Of a stretch of 64,000 bases of DNA, positions 27,740 to 37,100 are shown one piece after another. Origin of the DNA: Marilutibacter chinensis (GTDB lineage Bacteria; Pseudomonadota; Gammaproteobacteria; Xanthomonadales; Xanthomonadaceae); contig NZ_JAKJPO010000004.1 in assembly GCF_021725675.1 (NCBI RefSeq), positions 62,001 to 126,000 on the forward strand, given 5' to 3'. The notes under the pieces are model-generated. The model was not told the origin of the DNA, did no database searches, and saw only the letters and a list, made by a program, of their open reading frames with translations. The stretch's first letter is position 1, and every line of letters starts with the position of its first letter. The position numbers and the translations under genes were made by a program.

Positions 27740-28681
27740 TCAGGCGAAGCGGTCGGTCGCCGCGACCAGCGCGTCGATGTTCTCTTCCTCGAACGCGGAG
27801 TGCCCCGAGGCCGGGGTGATCACCAGATCCGCCTTCGGCCAGGCCTTGTGCAGGTCCCAGGCGTTCTGCACCGGGCAGACCACGTCGTAGCGGCCGTGCA
27901 CGATCACGCCGGGGATGTCGGCGAGCCTGCCGGCGTCGCGCAGCAGCTGGTCGTCGGCCTCGAAGAAACCGCTGTGCACGAAATAGTGGTTCTCGATCCG
28001 CGCGAAGGCCAGCGCGAAGTGCGGATCCTCGTGGCTGAAGGCGAAGTCGTCGTCGACGTGCAGGAAACTGGTCGCGCCCTCCCACACGCTCCATGCCTTG
28101 GCCGCGGCCAGGCGGGTCGCCTCGTCGTCGGAGGTCAGGCGGCGGTGGAACGCCGAGATCAGGTCGTGGCGCTCGACCTCGGGGATCGCGGCGACGTAAC
28201 GGTCCCAGGCGTCCGGGAACAGCCGCGACGCGCCCTCCTGGTAGAACCACTCCAGCTCCCAGCGACGCAGCATGAAGATGCCGCGCAGCACCAGTTCGGT
28301 GACGCGCCTGGGATGCTTCTCGGCGTAGGCCAGCGCCAGCGTCGAACCCCAGGAGCCGCCGAACACCTGCCAGCGGTCGATGCCGAGCCGGCTGCGCAGC
28401 TTCTCGATGTCCTCGACCAGATCCCACGTCGTGTTGTCGACCAGGTCCGCGTGCGGCGTCGAGCGGCCGGAACCGCGCTGGTCGAACAGCACGATGCGGT
28501 ACCTGGCCGGGTCGTGGAAGCGGCGCATCTTCGCGCTGCAGCCGCCGCCCGGGCCGCCGTGCAGGATGACGACGGGCTTGCCGTCGGGGTTGCCGCATTC
28601 CTCGAAATAGAGCGTGTGGCGGTCGTCGACTTCGAGCCTTCCGGTGTTGAAGGGCTCGATTTCGGGATAGAGCTTGCGCAT
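27740..28681 (-). CDS. pip: proline iminopeptidase
   Basis: Encodes 313 residues, the standard length. It removes N-terminal proline from peptides in the cytoplasm. The oxyanion motif ILHGGPGGGC, the DQRGSGRS block and the nucleophile elbow GGSWGSTLALAYAE (catalytic Ser) are canonical, as are VHGRYDVVCP with the Asp and ASGHSAFEE with the His. An AT-rich palindrome (28711-28730) lies 30 bases upstream of the start. Confidence 0.95.
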   Translation of the reverse strand: MRKLYPEIEPFNTGRLEVDDRHTLYFEECGNPDGKPVVILHGGPGGGCSAKMRRFHDPARYRIVLFDQRGSGRSTPHADLVDNTTWDLVEDIEKLRSRLGIDRWQVFGGSWGSTLALAYAEKHPRRVTELVLRGIFMLRRWELEWFYQEGASRLFPDAWDRYVAAIPEVERHDLISAFHRRLTSDDEATRLAAAKAWSVWEGATSFLHVDDDFAFSHEDPHFALAFARIENHYFVHSGFFEADDQLLRDAGRLADIPGVIVHGRYDVVCPVQNAWDLHKAWPKADLVITPASGHSAFEEENIDALVAATDRFA

Positions 28682-28710
28682 GCAGTGTCTCGCTTTGCAG
28701 GTCGCGGAAG

Positions 28711-28730
28711 TTTAACGGCTCAAGGTTAAA
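28711..28730. promoter_or_regulatory. AT-rich palindrome upstream of pip
   Basis: TTTAAC at 28711-28716 and GTTAAA at 28725-28730 form an inverted repeat with an 8-base spacer in otherwise GC-rich sequence. It lies between the prmC stop and the pip start and may be an operator or promoter element; on the minus strand it includes TAAACT. Confidence 0.35.
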
Positions 28731-28738
28731 GGTCCTCT

Positions 28739-29566
28739 TCACCCTGCCGCGCGGCGGCCGAGGGTGACGCGGTCGCGCCGTTCCAGATCCTGCTCGGTGG
28801 CGATGTCGACCAGGCCGGCCATCGCGAAGATTCCGCGCACCGCCGCTGCCTGTTCCCAGCCATGCTCGACCAGCAGCCAGCCATCGGGCTTGAGCATCGC
28901 GACGGCGCCGCCGGCGATCTCGCGGATCGCGTCCAGCCCGTCGGGCCCGGATGCCAGCGCGGCGCGCGGCTCGGCACGCAGGTCGCCACGCTGCAGGTGC
29001 GGGTCGTCCTCGGCGATGTAGGGCGGATTGCTGGCGATCAGGTCGTAACGACCGCCGGCCAGCGGGGTGAACCAGTCGCCCAGGTGGAAGCGGATGTTCG
29101 GCAGCGCGAGTTCCCGCGCATTCTCGCGGGCCACCGCCAGCGCCGCGGCACTGGCGTCGACCGCATCGATCCGGGCCCGTGGCCGTTCCAGCGCCAGCGC
29201 CAGCGCGATCACTCCGCTGCCGGTGCCGAGGTCGGCGAGCGCCAGACCGACGTCGCGCGGCAGCCGTTCCAGCGCCAGCTCGACCAGGCGCTCGGTTTCC
29301 GGGCGCGGGATCAAGGTGGCCGGACCGACCCGCACTTCGAAGCGCCAGAACCCGCGCCTGCCGGTCAGGTAGGCGATCGGTTCACCGGCGCGGCGACGCG
29401 CGAGCAGCGCCTCGAAGGCGGCCAGAGCCTGCGGCTCCGGTTCGGCGTCCCCGTGCGCGAAAAGCCAGCTCGACGGCCGTCCCAGCGCATGCGCCAGCAG
29501 CGCCTCGGCGTCGCCGGGTTCGGTCTGCCCGCGGGCGGCACGCAGCAGTTCGTCGATGCGGGGCAT
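28739..29566 (-). CDS. prmC: release factor glutamine methyltransferase
   Basis: Encodes 275 residues. PrmC methylates the Gln of the GGQ motif in peptide release factors 1 and 2. The helical N-terminal domain is followed by [20 protein letters not shown], the SAM-binding loop [14 protein letters not shown] and the hallmark [13 protein letters not shown] that binds the substrate glutamine. Upstream on the minus strand, TAGGAT lies about 40 bases before the ATG. prfA is not next to it in this window. Confidence 0.94.
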   Translation of the reverse strand: MPRIDELLRAARGQTEPGDAEALLAHALGRPSSWLFAHGDAEPEPQALAAFEALLARRRAGEPIAYLTGRRGFWRFEVRVGPATLIPRPETERLVELALERLPRDVGLALADLGTGSGVIALALALERPRARIDAVDASAAALAVARENARELALPNIRFHLGDWFTPLAGGRYDLIASNPPYIAEDDPHLQRGDLRAEPRAALASGPDGLDAIREIAGGAVAMLKPDGWLLVEHGWEQAAAVRGIFAMAGLVDIATEQDLERRDRVTLGRRAAG

Positions 29567-29707
29567 CCGGGCCAGGCCTCATCGGGTACGGATCGGCTGC
29601 ACATCCTACCGCTCCGCCCGCTTTCGGCCGCCATGGCGTCGCGAAGCCTTCATGCCATCGGCGGAGGATGGGGGCGCCACGCATGCCCGAGGCGTCCCGG
29701 CCAGAAC

Positions 29708-29722
29708 ATAGTCAGAACCTAT
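29708..29722 (+). promoter_or_regulatory. OxyR-binding site upstream of ahpC
   Basis: ATAG at 29708-29711, seven bases, then CTAT at 29719-29722 is an exact half of the OxyR consensus. A second, weaker half follows after seven bases. It ends 22 bases before the -35 box, the usual position for activation by oxidised OxyR. The oxyR gene lies 2.7 kb downstream. Confidence 0.75.
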
Positions 29723-29744
29723 TGAATCAATTCGATCAATCAAC

Positions 29745-29773
29745 TTGATCGATTTCAGCCCGATCCCTAAGCT
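29745..29773 (+). promoter_or_regulatory. ahpC promoter (-35 TTGATC, -10 TAAGCT)
   Basis: TTGATC at 29745-29750 and TAAGCT at 29768-29773 are separated by exactly 17 bases and lie just downstream of the OxyR box. Transcription should start near 29780, giving a leader of about 60 bases. Confidence 0.65.
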
Positions 29774-29839
29774 TTTCCCTATCGCGGCCGGCACGGTGGC
29801 CGCGCATTCTCCCTCCGCAGACCATAAGGAATGCTCCTG

Positions 29840-30403
29840 ATGTCGCTTATCAACACACAAGTCCAGCCGTTCAAGGCCACCGCGTTCCAGGCCGGCGAGT
29901 TCGTCGAAGTCACCGACGCCAGCCTGAAGGGCAAATGGTCGGTCCTGATCTTCATGCCCGCCGCGTTCACCTTCAACTGCCCGACCGAGGTCGAGGACGC
30001 CGCCGAGCACTACGCCGAATTCCAGAAGGCCGGCGCCGAGGTCTACATCGTCACCACCGACACCCACTTCTCGCACAAGGTCTGGCACGAGACCTCGCCG
30101 GCGGTCGGCAAGGCCCAGTTCCCGCTGGTCGGCGACCCGACCCACCAGCTGACCCGTGCGTTCGGCGTGCACATCGAAGAAGAGGGCCTGGCCCTGCGCG
30201 GTACCTTCATCGTGAACCCGGACGGCGTGATCAAGACCCTCGAGATCCACGACAACGCGATCGCCCGCGACATTTCCGAGACCCTGCGCAAGCTGAAGGC
30301 CGCCCAGTACGTCGCAGCCCACCCGAACGAGGTCTGCCCGGCCAAGTGGAAGGAAGGCGAGAAGACCCTGGCGCCGTCGCTGGACCTGGTCGGCAAGATC
30401 TGA
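29840..30403 (+). CDS. ahpC: alkyl hydroperoxide reductase subunit C
   Basis: Encodes 187 residues, a typical 2-Cys peroxiredoxin. It reduces hydrogen peroxide and organic peroxides in the cytoplasm using electrons from AhpF. The peroxidatic Cys47 is in [11 protein letters not shown] (most relatives have FTFVCPTEL), and the resolving Cys is in NEVCPAKW near residue 166. The start at 29840 ([11 protein letters not shown]) is preferred over an ATG at 29831 because AAGGA is well spaced for it. An OxyR box and promoter lie directly upstream. Confidence 0.97.
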   Translation: MSLINTQVQPFKATAFQAGEFVEVTDASLKGKWSVLIFMPAAFTFNCPTEVEDAAEHYAEFQKAGAEVYIVTTDTHFSHKVWHETSPAVGKAQFPLVGDPTHQLTRAFGVHIEEEGLALRGTFIVNPDGVIKTLEIHDNAIARDISETLRKLKAAQYVAAHPNEVCPAKWKEGEKTLAPSLDLVGKI

Positions 30404-30707
30404 TCCGCGGCCGATCGACGCGCGCGTCCGGCGCGCGGCACCAGCAGTACCCGGGCGGCGGGCGCGAAGCCGCCGCCCATCCCGCCCGAAGGGCGGCGCG
30501 GCAACCCGAAGTGCCGCACGGCGCGTCCCGGCCGGCTCGTGCCGGGGCGCCCCTCCGGCTCCGCCCGGCGGACACCCGGACCTGATGCACGCCCTCCCCG
30601 CTTCACAACGTCGCGTTTCACGAATGTCGCGGCGCCCGGGCACTCCCTCTCTCCCCCTCCCGGGCGCTCGCGGCGTTCACCCCACCCCACTTCCCGGAGT
30701 CGTTTCC
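30404..30707 (+). other. ahpC-ahpF spacer with stem-loops
   Basis: About 300 bases without a gene. Stem-loops include GCCGCCC at 30472-30478 pairing with 30491-30497, and GCGGCA near 30499 pairing with TGCCGC near 30511. None has a T tract. In Xanthomonas, ahpC is known to be expressed far above ahpF, and such hairpins could attenuate read-through. Confidence 0.4.
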
Positions 30708-32318
30708 ATGCTCGACGACGCACTCAAGACCCAGCTGAAGGCCTATCTCGAAAAGGTCGCGCATCCGATCGAGCTGGTCGCCTCGCTCGACGACGGCGCC
30801 AAGTCGAAGGAGCTCGACGCCCTGCTACTCGACATCGCCGGTCTGTCCGACAAGGTCGAGTACCTGGGCGACGGCAACGACGCGCGCCGGCCCTCGTTCG
30901 CGATCCGCCGCACCGGCACCGACGTGCAGGTGCGGTTCGCCGGCCTGCCGATGGGCCACGAGTTCACCTCGCTGGTGCTCGCCCTGCTGCAGGTCGGCGG
31001 CCATCCGCCGAAACTTCCGGACGACGTGATCGCACAGATCAGGGCGATCGAAGGCGAGTTCCACTTCGAAACCTACTTCTCGCTGTCGTGCCAGAACTGC
31101 CCGGACACCGTGCAGGCACTGAACGCGATCAGCGTGATCAACCCGAACATCCGCCACGTCTCGATCGACGGCGCGCTGTTCCAGGACGAGGTCGAGGCGC
31201 GCGAGATCATGTCGGTGCCCACCGTGCTGCTGGATGGCAAGCCGTTCGACCAGGGCCGCATGACCGTCGAGCAGATCCTCGCGAAGATCGACACCGGCGC
31301 CGGCGAACGTGCCGCCGAGCAGATCAGGCGCAAGGAAGCGTTCGACGTCCTCGTCGTCGGCGGCGGCCCGGCCGGCGCGGCGGCCGCGGTCTATGCCGCG
31401 CGCAAGGGCATCCGCACCGGCGTGGCGGCCGAGCGCTTCGGCGGCCAGGTGCTGGACACGATGGCGATCGAGAACTTCATCTCGGTGCCGTACACCGAGG
31501 GCCCGAAGCTGGCCGCCGCGCTGGAACAGCACGTGCACGAGTACGACGTCGACGTGATGAACCTGCAGCGCGCGACCGCGCTGGTCCCGGCGACGGAACC
31601 GGGCGGGCTGATCGAAGTGCGGCTCGCAGGCGCCGACGGCAAGCCCGGCGCATCGCTGAAGTCGCGCTCGGTGATCCTGTCGACCGGCGCGCGGTGGCGC
31701 CAGATGGGCGTGCCCGGCGAGGACGAGTACCGCAACAAGGGCGTGGCCTACTGCCCGCACTGCGACGGCCCGTTGTTCAAGGGCAAGCGGGTCGCGGTGA
31801 TCGGCGGCGGCAATTCCGGCGTCGAGGCCGCGATCGACCTGGCCGGGATCGTCAGGCACGTGACCCTGATCGAGTTCGACGGCAGGCTGCGCGCCGACGA
31901 GGTGCTGCAGCGCAAGCTGCGCAGCCTGCCCAACGTCGACGTGATCGTCAGCGCGCAGACCACCGAAGTCATCGGCGACGGCAAGAGGGTCGCCGGACTG
32001 CTGTACAAGGACCGCGACAGCGGCCAGCTGCACCGCCTGGAGCTGGAGGGCGTGTTCGTGCAGATCGGCCTGCTGCCGAACACCGAATGGCTGAAAGGTA
32101 CGGTCGAACTGTCGCCGCGCGGCGAGATCGTGGTCGACGACCGCGGCCAGACCAGCGTGCCCGGGGTATTCGCCGCCGGCGACGCGACCACGGTCCCGTA
32201 CAAGCAGATCGTGATCGCGATGGGCGCGGGCTCGACCGCAGCGCTCAGCGCCTTCGACCACCTGATACGCACATCGGTACCGACAAGGACCGCGGCGCCC
32301 GAGATGGAAGCCGCATGA
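30708..32318 (+). CDS. ahpF: alkyl hydroperoxide reductase subunit F
   Basis: Encodes 536 residues. The N-terminal 200 residues are the double thioredoxin-like domain with redox pair Cys128/Cys131 ([10 protein letters not shown]). The FAD part begins at [20 protein letters not shown], and the NADH part holds Cys349/Cys352 (AYCPHCDGP) and [19 protein letters not shown]. It passes electrons from NADH to AhpC. The start at 30708 ([17 protein letters not shown]) has GGAG 8 bases upstream; upstream in-frame codons are shadow sequence. Confidence 0.97.
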   Translation: MLDDALKTQLKAYLEKVAHPIELVASLDDGAKSKELDALLLDIAGLSDKVEYLGDGNDARRPSFAIRRTGTDVQVRFAGLPMGHEFTSLVLALLQVGGHPPKLPDDVIAQIRAIEGEFHFETYFSLSCQNCPDTVQALNAISVINPNIRHVSIDGALFQDEVEAREIMSVPTVLLDGKPFDQGRMTVEQILAKIDTGAGERAAEQIRRKEAFDVLVVGGGPAGAAAAVYAARKGIRTGVAAERFGGQVLDTMAIENFISVPYTEGPKLAAALEQHVHEYDVDVMNLQRATALVPATEPGGLIEVRLAGADGKPGASLKSRSVILSTGARWRQMGVPGEDEYRNKGVAYCPHCDGPLFKGKRVAVIGGGNSGVEAAIDLAGIVRHVTLIEFDGRLRADEVLQRKLRSLPNVDVIVSAQTTEVIGDGKRVAGLLYKDRDSGQLHRLELEGVFVQIGLLPNTEWLKGTVELSPRGEIVVDDRGQTSVPGVFAAGDATTVPYKQIVIAMGAGSTAALSAFDHLIRTSVPTRTAAPEMEAA

Positions 32319-32323
32319 TCCCG

Positions 32324-32351
32324 AAGGCCCGTTCCCGCCGGAGCGGGCCTT
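32324..32351 (+). terminator. stem-loop between ahpF and oxyR
   Basis: AAGGCCCG at 32324-32331 pairs with CGGGCCTT at 32344-32351 around a 12-base loop. It lacks a T tract, so it may only partly end transcription and lower oxyR read-through. Confidence 0.4.
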
Positions 32352-32459
32352 CGTCGTCCCGCGCTCCCGCGAGGGCGCATGGATCCGCCGCGCAGCTTGC
32401 GCACGGCCGGCCACGACGGATCCGTGTCGTCCAGACCCCGTCATCGGAGGAACACCGTC

Positions 32460-33386
32460 GTGAACCTGCGTGACCTCAAGTACCTCGTCGCACTGGCCGA
32501 ACACAAGCACTTCGGCCGCGCCGCCGCCGCCAGCTTCGTCAGCCAGCCGACGCTGTCGACCCAGATCAAGAAACTCGAGGACGAACTCGGCGTGGCCCTG
32601 GTCGAGCGGGCGCCGCGGCGGATCATGCTGACGCCGGTCGGCCACGAGATCGCCGAGCGCGCGCGCAAGGTGATCGCCGAGGTCGAACAGATGGCGGAGA
32701 TCGCGCGCCGCAGCCGGGACCCCGAAGCGGGCTCGGTGCGGCTGGGCATGTTTCCCACCCTGGGCCCGTACCTGCTGCCGCACGTACTGCCGCAGTTGCG
32801 CGAGCGCTTCCCACGCCTGGAACTGCTGCTGGTCGAGGAGAAGACCGACCAGGTCCTGGCTCGCCTGCGCGACGGCCGTCTCGACGCCGGCCTGCTCGCG
32901 CTGCCGATCCACGACGACCAGCTGCACGTCGAACCGCTGTTCGACGAACCGTTCCTGCTCGCGGTGCCGCGCCAGCATCCGATGGCGACGCACGACCACC
33001 TCGCGCTCGAGGAACTCGACGACCAGCACCTGCTGCTGCTCGAGGAAGGCCACTGCCTGCGCGACCAGGCGCTCGATGTCTGCCGCATGGCCGGCGCCGA
33101 CGAGCGCGACGGCTTTCGCGCGACCAGCCTGGAGACGTTGCGGCAGATGGTCGCATCCGGCGTCGGCATCACCCTGCTGCCGGTGCTGGCGGTGCAGCCG
33201 CCCGTCCCGCCGTCGCCGGACATCCGTCTGCTGCAGTTCGACGGCGAGGCGCCGCACCGCCGGATCGCGATGGTCTGGCGCAAGAGCTCGGCCATGGATG
33301 GCTTCCTGCACAAGCTCGCCGACGAGTTCCGGCATCTCCCCGCCACCCTGCTGCAACCGCCGTCGCCGCCGACGGCGGGTAGTTAG
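32460..33386 (+). CDS. oxyR: LysR-type peroxide regulator OxyR (GTG start)
   Basis: Encodes 308 residues from a GTG at 32460, supported by GGAGG 8 bases upstream. This start also puts the redox cysteines at Cys199 (EEGHCLRDQ) and Cys208 (DVCRMAG), the exact numbers of E. coli OxyR. The N-terminal helix-turn-helix is NLRDLKYLVALAEHKHFGRA and SQPTLSTQIKKLEDELG. Oxidation links the two Cys and turns on the peroxide regulon, here surely including ahpC with its upstream ATAG-7-CTAT site. Gene order ahpC-ahpF-oxyR matches Xanthomonas. Confidence 0.95.
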   Translation: MNLRDLKYLVALAEHKHFGRAAAASFVSQPTLSTQIKKLEDELGVALVERAPRRIMLTPVGHEIAERARKVIAEVEQMAEIARRSRDPEAGSVRLGMFPTLGPYLLPHVLPQLRERFPRLELLLVEEKTDQVLARLRDGRLDAGLLALPIHDDQLHVEPLFDEPFLLAVPRQHPMATHDHLALEELDDQHLLLLEEGHCLRDQALDVCRMAGADERDGFRATSLETLRQMVASGVGITLLPVLAVQPPVPPSPDIRLLQFDGEAPHRRIAMVWRKSSAMDGFLHKLADEFRHLPATLLQPPSPPTAGS

Positions 33387-33480
33387 CGTCGCGCACGGAC
33401 CTCGTGCGGCACGGGCCAGCGGCCGGGCATGACGTCATCCACTGCAGGCCGACCAATACCCAGCCGTCCGACCGGCGTGC

Positions 33481-33924
33481 TCAGCACGGATCGACGATCT
33501 TCTCGAAACGTCGCTGCATCTCCTCCGGTGCGACCTCCTCGATGCTGTGGCCGATGTTCCAGCGGTGCCCGAACGGGTCGCGGACCACGCCCGAGCGCTC
33601 GCCGTAGAACATGTCCTTCGGCGCCATCAGCAGGGTCGCACCGTGGGCGAGCGCGCGCTCGACGACCGCATCGGCGTCGTCGACGTGGATGTGCAGGGTC
33701 ACGCTGGTCGCCGCGTCCGGATCGGGACGGCGGATGCCATACTCCGGGTACTCCTCGCACAGCATCAGGGTGCAGCCGCCCAGCGAGACCTCGGCGTGGC
33801 CGATGCGGCCGCCGGGTTCGACCAGGCGGAACAGCTCGGTCGCTCCGAACGCATCCCGATAGAACGCGATCGCCTTCCCGGCGTCGTCAACGCATAGATA
33901 GGCGAACAATTCGTGCACGGCCAT
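33481..33924 (-). CDS. VOC-family (glyoxalase/PhnB-like) protein
   Basis: Encodes 147 residues with two beta-alpha-beta-beta-beta units of the vicinal oxygen chelate fold: FAYLCVDDAGKAIAFYRDAF and VTLHIHVDDADAVVERAL, ending in VVRDPFGHRWNIGHSIEEV. It may be a metal-dependent lyase, isomerase or dioxygenase, or a binding protein; the substrate cannot be inferred. GGAG lies 8 bases before the ATG at 33924. It stands alone between convergent oxyR and an AraC regulator gene on the same strand. Confidence 0.85.
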   Translation of the reverse strand: MAVHELFAYLCVDDAGKAIAFYRDAFGATELFRLVEPGGRIGHAEVSLGGCTLMLCEEYPEYGIRRPDPDAATSVTLHIHVDDADAVVERALAHGATLLMAPKDMFYGERSGVVRDPFGHRWNIGHSIEEVAPEEMQRRFEKIVDPC

Positions 33925-34017
33925 CGCATCACTCCTGCCTGTCAATCTGGTATCGAACGGGTGGGGCCAGCGTGCCACCGTCCATGACCACGGTCTTGAA
34001 CGAAATTGACCGGCGGT

Positions 34018-34821
34018 TCAGCCCGGATCAGCCACCGGCAGGTGCTGTGCGCTGGCCGGTCGCACGCTCCGGTAGACGCGCGGCGTCACTCCGCTCAGTT
34101 CGCGGAACTCGCGGGTGAAGTGGGCCTGGTCGCTGTAGCCGGTGGCCAACGCGATCTCGGCGAGCGCATCGCCACGGGCGAGCCGCTGCAGTGCGCGCTG
34201 GAAGCGCCGTACCCGGGCATAGCGTTTCGGCGACAGCCCGACCGCCTCGCCGAAGCGGGCGATGAAATGACGATGGCTGCAGCCCGATGTCGCCACGGCA
34301 TCGGCGACGCTGCCACCGCGGCCCAGCGCCTGCAGCGCTCCTGCGACCTGCGGATGCAGGCAGCCGACCGGCCGCAGCTGCGAGCGCAGCGCCGCGGCGA
34401 ACCGCTCCAGCTGGCGGGCGGGGTCGGACTCGTCCAGCAGGCGCTCGAGCAGTCGATCCGCGCCCGCACCCCAGATCAGCTCCAGCGGAACGTGCCGCCC
34501 CTCCAGTTCGATCGCGCTGCAGCCCAGCAGCGCCCGGGCCGCGCCCGGCCTCAGCACCGCACCGACCGAACGCGTCGGCACCGAAGTGTCCTTGATGCTG
34601 TAGCGCGCCCGGCACCCGGCCACCACCGCCCGGGACACCACCTGGCCGGCGGCGTCGCCGGCTTCGGCATGCAGCCGCAACGGCGCATCGAGCCGGATCG
34701 CCAGGTGCATCGTCCCGCCCGGCAGCGAATGTTCGCGGGACGTGCGCGCCGCGCTCCCGGCCGAGACCCACAGGGACTCGACGTAGGGTCGCAACAGATC
34801 GCCTGGCTGGATGCGGACCAT
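34018..34821 (-). CDS. AraC-family transcriptional regulator
   Basis: Encodes 267 residues. The C-terminal 100 residues carry two helix-turn-helix units (VADAVATSGCSHRHFIARF; LAEIALATGYSDQAHFTREF) and end with SGVTPRVYRSVRP, the AraC signature. The N-terminal half has a beta-rich sensor part (PGGTMHLAIRLDAPLRLH). The ligand is unknown. The start at 34821 is set by TATCGT exactly 6 bases upstream with no ribosome site, implying a leaderless mRNA. It lies 94 bases downstream of the VOC gene's start on the same strand and probably controls it. Confidence 0.9.
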   Translation of the reverse strand: MVRIQPGDLLRPYVESLWVSAGSAARTSREHSLPGGTMHLAIRLDAPLRLHAEAGDAAGQVVSRAVVAGCRARYSIKDTSVPTRSVGAVLRPGAARALLGCSAIELEGRHVPLELIWGAGADRLLERLLDESDPARQLERFAAALRSQLRPVGCLHPQVAGALQALGRGGSVADAVATSGCSHRHFIARFGEAVGLSPKRYARVRRFQRALQRLARGDALAEIALATGYSDQAHFTREFRELSGVTPRVYRSVRPASAQHLPVADPG

Positions 34822-34827
34822 GCGCGG

Positions 34828-34833
34828 ACGATA
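34828..34833 (-). promoter_or_regulatory. -10 box (TATCGT), probable leaderless start of the AraC gene
   Basis: On the minus strand TATCGT is followed by six bases and the ATG at 34821. No Shine-Dalgarno sequence is present. Confidence 0.45.
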
Positions 34834-34979
34834 CACCCGTCGCCACGCTCCCGTTGCCACGACGGATGGTGCGTTGCCCGCCCGGGCCCGGAGGCCCGCC
34901 CGCGACATCCCGGCGCCGATTCCGGCGGATGGTGGCATGCCCTATGCTCCGGATCGCAAACGCTGGAGGGGGACACCGG

Positions 34980-35615
34980 ATGGGGCGGAGGGCATGGATC
35001 GGGCTGCTGCTGATCGCAGCGGGCATCGGCTGGTGGCATTCGCCGTACTCGCCGCGCGATCACGGTACCGCTTACGCCGCCGACGCGGACTGTCCGCCGC
35101 CGCCGCGGGTGACGCCGGGCGATCCGCCGCTGCAGACCGCGATCGCGGGCCCGGTCGCCGGCATAGAACTGCCCGCTGCCCGGCTGACCCCGCTGGCGGG
35201 CTTCAGCGTCGACGCCCGCGTGCTGTCGCGCCGCGACTACCGGCGTGATCGCGAGGCCGGGCTCTCGCCGACCGATCTTGCCCTGGGCTGGGGCCGGATG
35301 ACCGACGACCGGGTGCTCGGACGTCTGGCGATCAGCCAGTCCGGCCGCTGGTATCACTACCGCTGGCAAGGCGAACCGCCCCTGCCTCCGCGCGAGATCG
35401 CCAGTTCCAGCGCCAACATGCATCTGATTCCCGCCAGCGGCGACGTCGCCGAACAACTGCGGGCCGTCGAGCCCGGAGACCGCATCCGCATCGACGGCTG
35501 GCTGGTCGAAGCACGGGCCGCGGACGGCTGGCGCTGGCGCAGCTCGACCTCGCGTACCGACACCGGGGCAGGCGCCTGCGAGGTGATCTACGCGTGCTCG
35601 ATCGAGAGGAAATGA
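34980..35615 (+). CDS. exported protein of unknown function
   Basis: Encodes 211 residues. Residues 5-20 (AWIGLLLIAAGIGWWH) are a signal anchor or signal peptide. The rest has conserved-looking blocks: LSPTDLALGWGRMTD, YHYRWQGEPPLP, SSANMHLIPA, VEPGDRIRIDGWLVEA and GAGACEVIYACSI. I recognise this as a conserved hypothetical family of proteobacteria whose end resembles a small beta domain, but know no function. GGAGGGGG precedes the ATG at 34980, and TATGCT at about 34942 is a likely -10 box. It is divergent from the AraC regulator. Confidence 0.8.
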   Translation: MGRRAWIGLLLIAAGIGWWHSPYSPRDHGTAYAADADCPPPPRVTPGDPPLQTAIAGPVAGIELPAARLTPLAGFSVDARVLSRRDYRRDREAGLSPTDLALGWGRMTDDRVLGRLAISQSGRWYHYRWQGEPPLPPREIASSSANMHLIPASGDVAEQLRAVEPGDRIRIDGWLVEARAADGWRWRSSTSRTDTGAGACEVIYACSIERK

Positions 35616-35823
35616 GGCTTCAGCACGGCCCCGGTCGTCGTTGCATCACGCGTTCGTCCGGCTGGGCATGACAGGCTGACCCGCGCACCGGCATGCCGCG
35701 CACGACGGTGGTCGCGGTCCGCAAGACCGCAACATGGATCAAAGACCGGCTGCCAGACTTCCGATCGAACGGCATGAAACCCGCAACGGCGCCGCCCGTG
35801 GCGCCCAGTCCATGGAGTGCGTG

Positions 35824-36258
35824 ATGGAAACGATGGAATTGCACCGCGGTCGCCTGGTCGACCATGTACAGCTCGTCGTCCGCGACCTCGACGCCAGCCG
35901 GCGCTTCTACGAGGCGGTGCTGGAGGTCCTTGGCATACCGATCAGCGGCGAGGGCGAAGGCTTCTTCTGGGCCGACGAGCTGGTCGTCTCCGGCGCCGAC
36001 AGCCCGGCCGCTCTGGGCGAACTCACCGGTCGCGTGCATCTGGCCTTCCAGGCCCGCGACGAAGCAATGGTGGATGCGTTCCATCGCGCCGCGCTCGCCG
36101 CCGGCGGCCGCGACAACGGCGCCCCGGGGCTGCGTCCCTACCACCCCGCCTACTACGGCGCGTTCGTTCTGGACCCCGACGGCAACAACATCGAGGCGGT
36201 CCATCACGGTCCCGCGCAACGCAGCGCGGATTCGGTGAAGGTCACGTTCGAGACCTGA
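35824..36258 (+). CDS. VOC-family protein (glyoxalase fold)
   Basis: Encodes 144 residues of a VOC protein: VDHVQLVVRDLDASRRFYEA and GFFWADELVVSG, with YYGAFVLDPDGNNIEAVHHG near the end holding the metal-ligand Glu of this subfamily. The start at 35824 is favoured by TGGAG 7 bases upstream; an in-frame ATG at 35734 is less likely. It is 208 bases after the previous gene. Substrate unknown. Confidence 0.85.
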   Translation: METMELHRGRLVDHVQLVVRDLDASRRFYEAVLEVLGIPISGEGEGFFWADELVVSGADSPAALGELTGRVHLAFQARDEAMVDAFHRAALAAGGRDNGAPGLRPYHPAYYGAFVLDPDGNNIEAVHHGPAQRSADSVKVTFET

Positions 36259-36536
36259 CGGCAACCGGGATGGCAGCCGCAACATCGCCATGACGTCGCA
36301 TGGAACGGCTCCGGCCGGCTCTCCCTGCGCTGAACAACGTGCCCGCACCTGCCGGACGTTCAGCCGGCGGTGCGCCTGAACCGTGACGCGGGGCCCGATG
36401 CAACGCGAATCTTGCGTTCCGCAGACGCATCGCTAACACCGGGCTTCCCCGGCATTCACCGCCGCCCGCGTAGTGTCGGGCTCGAGCCATCCTCCCTCCC
36501 CCGTCCGGATGGCAATCAGGCAAGAAGGAGTCCCCA

Positions 36537-36980
36537 ATGACCACGAACAACGCGCACATCGATATCGACGACCGGAACGCGGGCCCACGCTCGCGGCAGA
36601 TGGCATTCGGGCGCCTGTGGCAGCTCGGCGCCCGCTCCGCCCTTGCCGCGATGTTGCTGGCGGCCACCGCCTACGCGATCGCCAACGCACCGGCGCAGGC
36701 CGGGGAGCCGGAAGAGACACAGACCGTGAACGAGGCCGAGTCGACCCAGCCGGTCGAGGACACGTGGATCACCACCAAGGTGAAGAGCCAGTTGCTGGCC
36801 GAGGGCGAGGTCGAGGGCAGCGAGATCGACGTCGACACGCTCGAAGGCGTGGTGCACCTGTCCGGCACCCTCGGCAGCCAGGCCGAGATCGACAAGGCGG
36901 TCGCGATCGCCCGCGCCACCGAGGGCGTGACGGAGGTGGATGCCAGCGGCCTGACCGTGTCGACCACCGACACCCGATAG
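36537..36980 (+). CDS. BON-domain exported protein
   Basis: Encodes 147 residues. A hydrophobic stretch (ALAAMLLAATAYAIANAPAQAG, about 35-55) preceded by basic residues acts as a signal sequence or anchor. The BON domain follows (DTWITTKVKSQLLAEGEVEG, DVDTLEGVVHLSGTLGSQAE), with the usual HLSG turn. BON domains bind membranes or osmotic-stress factors, as in OsmY, so a periplasmic envelope role is likely. AAGGAG precedes the ATG. Confidence 0.88.
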   Translation: MTTNNAHIDIDDRNAGPRSRQMAFGRLWQLGARSALAAMLLAATAYAIANAPAQAGEPEETQTVNEAESTQPVEDTWITTKVKSQLLAEGEVEGSEIDVDTLEGVVHLSGTLGSQAEIDKAVAIARATEGVTEVDASGLTVSTTDTR

Positions 36981-37046
36981 GCGGCGACCTGCGCAGCATC
37001 CGGCCCTCCGCGCCAGCCGCGGCGTGATTTCCTTTCACCCCGGAAC

Positions 37047-37068
37047 GGGCCCCGCCAATGCGGGGCCC
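37047..37068. terminator. GC-rich stem-loop after the BON gene
   Basis: GGGCCCCGC at 37047-37055 pairs perfectly with GCGGGGCCC at 37060-37068 around CAAT. It is followed by only TT, so it is a weak terminator. It lies between convergent genes and could serve both strands. Confidence 0.55.
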
Positions 37069-37100
37069 TTGCGCATGCGGTGCACGAACGGCGGCCGGCT

